This document shows positions 5,202 to 5,486 of a DNA stretch of 5,486 bases, piece after piece. Source of the DNA: Actinobacteria bacterium RBG_16_64_13 (lineage in GTDB: Bacteria > Actinomycetota > Thermoleophilia > RBG-16-64-13); NCBI GenBank assembly GCA_001768675.1, contig MELN01000051.1:25346-30831 (forward strand), given 5' to 3'. The notes under the pieces were generated by a model that ran no database searches, was not told where the DNA came from, and worked only from the letters and a program-made list of their open reading frames with translations. The translations under genes were made by a program, and so were the position numbers. The first letter of the stretch is position 1. Each line of letters begins with the position of its first letter.

Positions 5202-5486
5202 TCACTCCTTGGGATGGCAAGAATAGGGAATCACAGTCGCGTCGATATCTTCGTTGCGGTTCTCATTCAGGTAAGGGAAACGCGATACCTCTGCACGGAT
5301 CTGCTTCTGGCGGGTGCCTGGTTCCCCCCAGATGACCCTGACCTCCGTCCCTAGGCTTGCGTAGGGAGCATCAAGCGAGCAGAGCGAGATCATCGTTCGG
5401 TAGTTTTGACTGAGCGACCTCCCCGAACTCAGCCCGATCAGTTCGCCGTGGTCATTGATGACCTTGTCGGTGTGGAATGTCATCGG
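5202..5486 (-). CDS. C-terminal part of GcvT-fold, LigM/DesA-like demethylase (partial)
   Basis: The frame is open to the window edge, so only the last 94 or so residues are seen and the true start is outside. The visible stretch matches the C-terminal beta-barrel of the aminomethyltransferase (GcvT) family as found in LigM/DesA-type proteins: GELIGLSSGRSLSQNYRTM, ISLCSLDAPYASLGTEV and VIWGEPGTRQKQIRAEV. LigM and DesA move the methyl group of vanillate or syringate ethers to tetrahydrofolate; relatives act on sulfonium or N-methyl compounds. The WGEPG signature and IRAEV favour the LigM-like branch over the glycine-cleavage T protein. The folate- and substrate-binding residues lie upstream of the window. 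The stop at 5202-5204 is 8 bases before the flavoenzyme start, so the two are certainly in one transcript. The GcvT fold is well supported; the O-demethylase role is inferred. Confidence 0.8.
   Translation of the reverse strand, partial: PMTFHTDKVINDHGELIGLSSGRSLSQNYRTMISLCSLDAPYASLGTEVRVIWGEPGTRQKQIRAEVSRFPYLNENRNEDIDATVIPYSCHPKE
5205..5210 (-). promoter_or_regulatory. Shine-Dalgarno for the large flavoenzyme, inside the upstream gene
   Basis: On the minus strand AAGGAG lies just before and adjoining the stop codon of the upstream LigM-like gene. It is 11 bases from TTG at 5193 and 8 bases from a CTG at 5196. It rules against the longer frame beginning at 5220, because that start codon lies upstream of this site. 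It indicates reinitiation or coupled translation after the upstream gene. Confidence 0.7.

Noticed and set aside
5194..5220. Longer start (TTG at 5220) for the large flavoenzyme
   Set aside because: There is no ribosome site upstream of it. AAGGAG at 5205-5210 and family alignment support a start at 5193, and the extra residues are unlike the family.
1..5486. CRISPR array, riboswitch or phage defence cassette
   Set aside because: No regularly spaced repeats, no conserved aptamer that I recognise, and no nuclease, helicase or toxin-like gene are present.

Overview
This is a compact, GC-rich bacterial segment holding two convergent groups of oxidoreductase-type genes. A strip of mobile-element debris and gene remnants lies between them, and an insertion-sequence remnant sits at the left edge. 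Nothing fixes the species. The Shine-Dalgarno sites are strong, TTG starts are used, two Old Yellow Enzyme (OYE) family flavoenzymes carry Cys clusters of the [4Fe-4S] type, a methyltransferase tail looks folate-dependent, and a LivF remnant is present. Together these suggest an anaerobic or facultative chemoorganotroph, for example a high-GC Bacillota, Actinomycetota, Chloroflexota or delta-type proteobacterium. That is inference.

Left part (1-375): the decayed 3' end of an IS3-family transposase gene, closed by what looks like the element's right terminal inverted repeat (349-375). The insertion ends only 8 bases before the Shine-Dalgarno of the next gene.

Plus-strand pair (397-2168): a 413-residue OYE-like FMN protein that keeps a four-Cys cluster but has no FAD/NAD(P)H domain. 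It is followed 26 bases later by a vicinal-oxygen-chelate (VOC) protein resembling methylmalonyl-CoA epimerase. The VOC gene is clearly poorer in G+C than its neighbours.

Middle strip (2169-2762): no intact gene. It has a doubled 9-mer, a perfect 10-bp inverted repeat, a stretch that folds like the 3' half of a tRNA (anticodon arm to discriminator), and, starting a few bases later, a 5'-truncated livF pseudogene with an in-frame TAG. This looks like an old recombination or attachment-site junction.

Minus-strand operon (5486 down to 2763): the C-terminal end of a GcvT-fold, LigM-like protein (probably a tetrahydrofolate-dependent demethylase), then a full-length FMN/Fe-S/FAD oxidoreductase, then a cupin. 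The intergenic gaps are 8 and 4 bases, and each downstream Shine-Dalgarno lies inside the end of the preceding gene, so the three are probably translated as a coupled unit. A plausible reading is removal of methyl groups from a methoxylated or N-methylated small molecule onto folate, with redox chemistry by the flavoenzyme. The substrate cannot be read from the sequence.

The most interesting points are the two OYE paralogues with complementary active-site losses, the Fe-S flavoprotein without a reductase domain, the demethylase-flavoenzyme-cupin operon, and the tRNA-fragment/livF junction.
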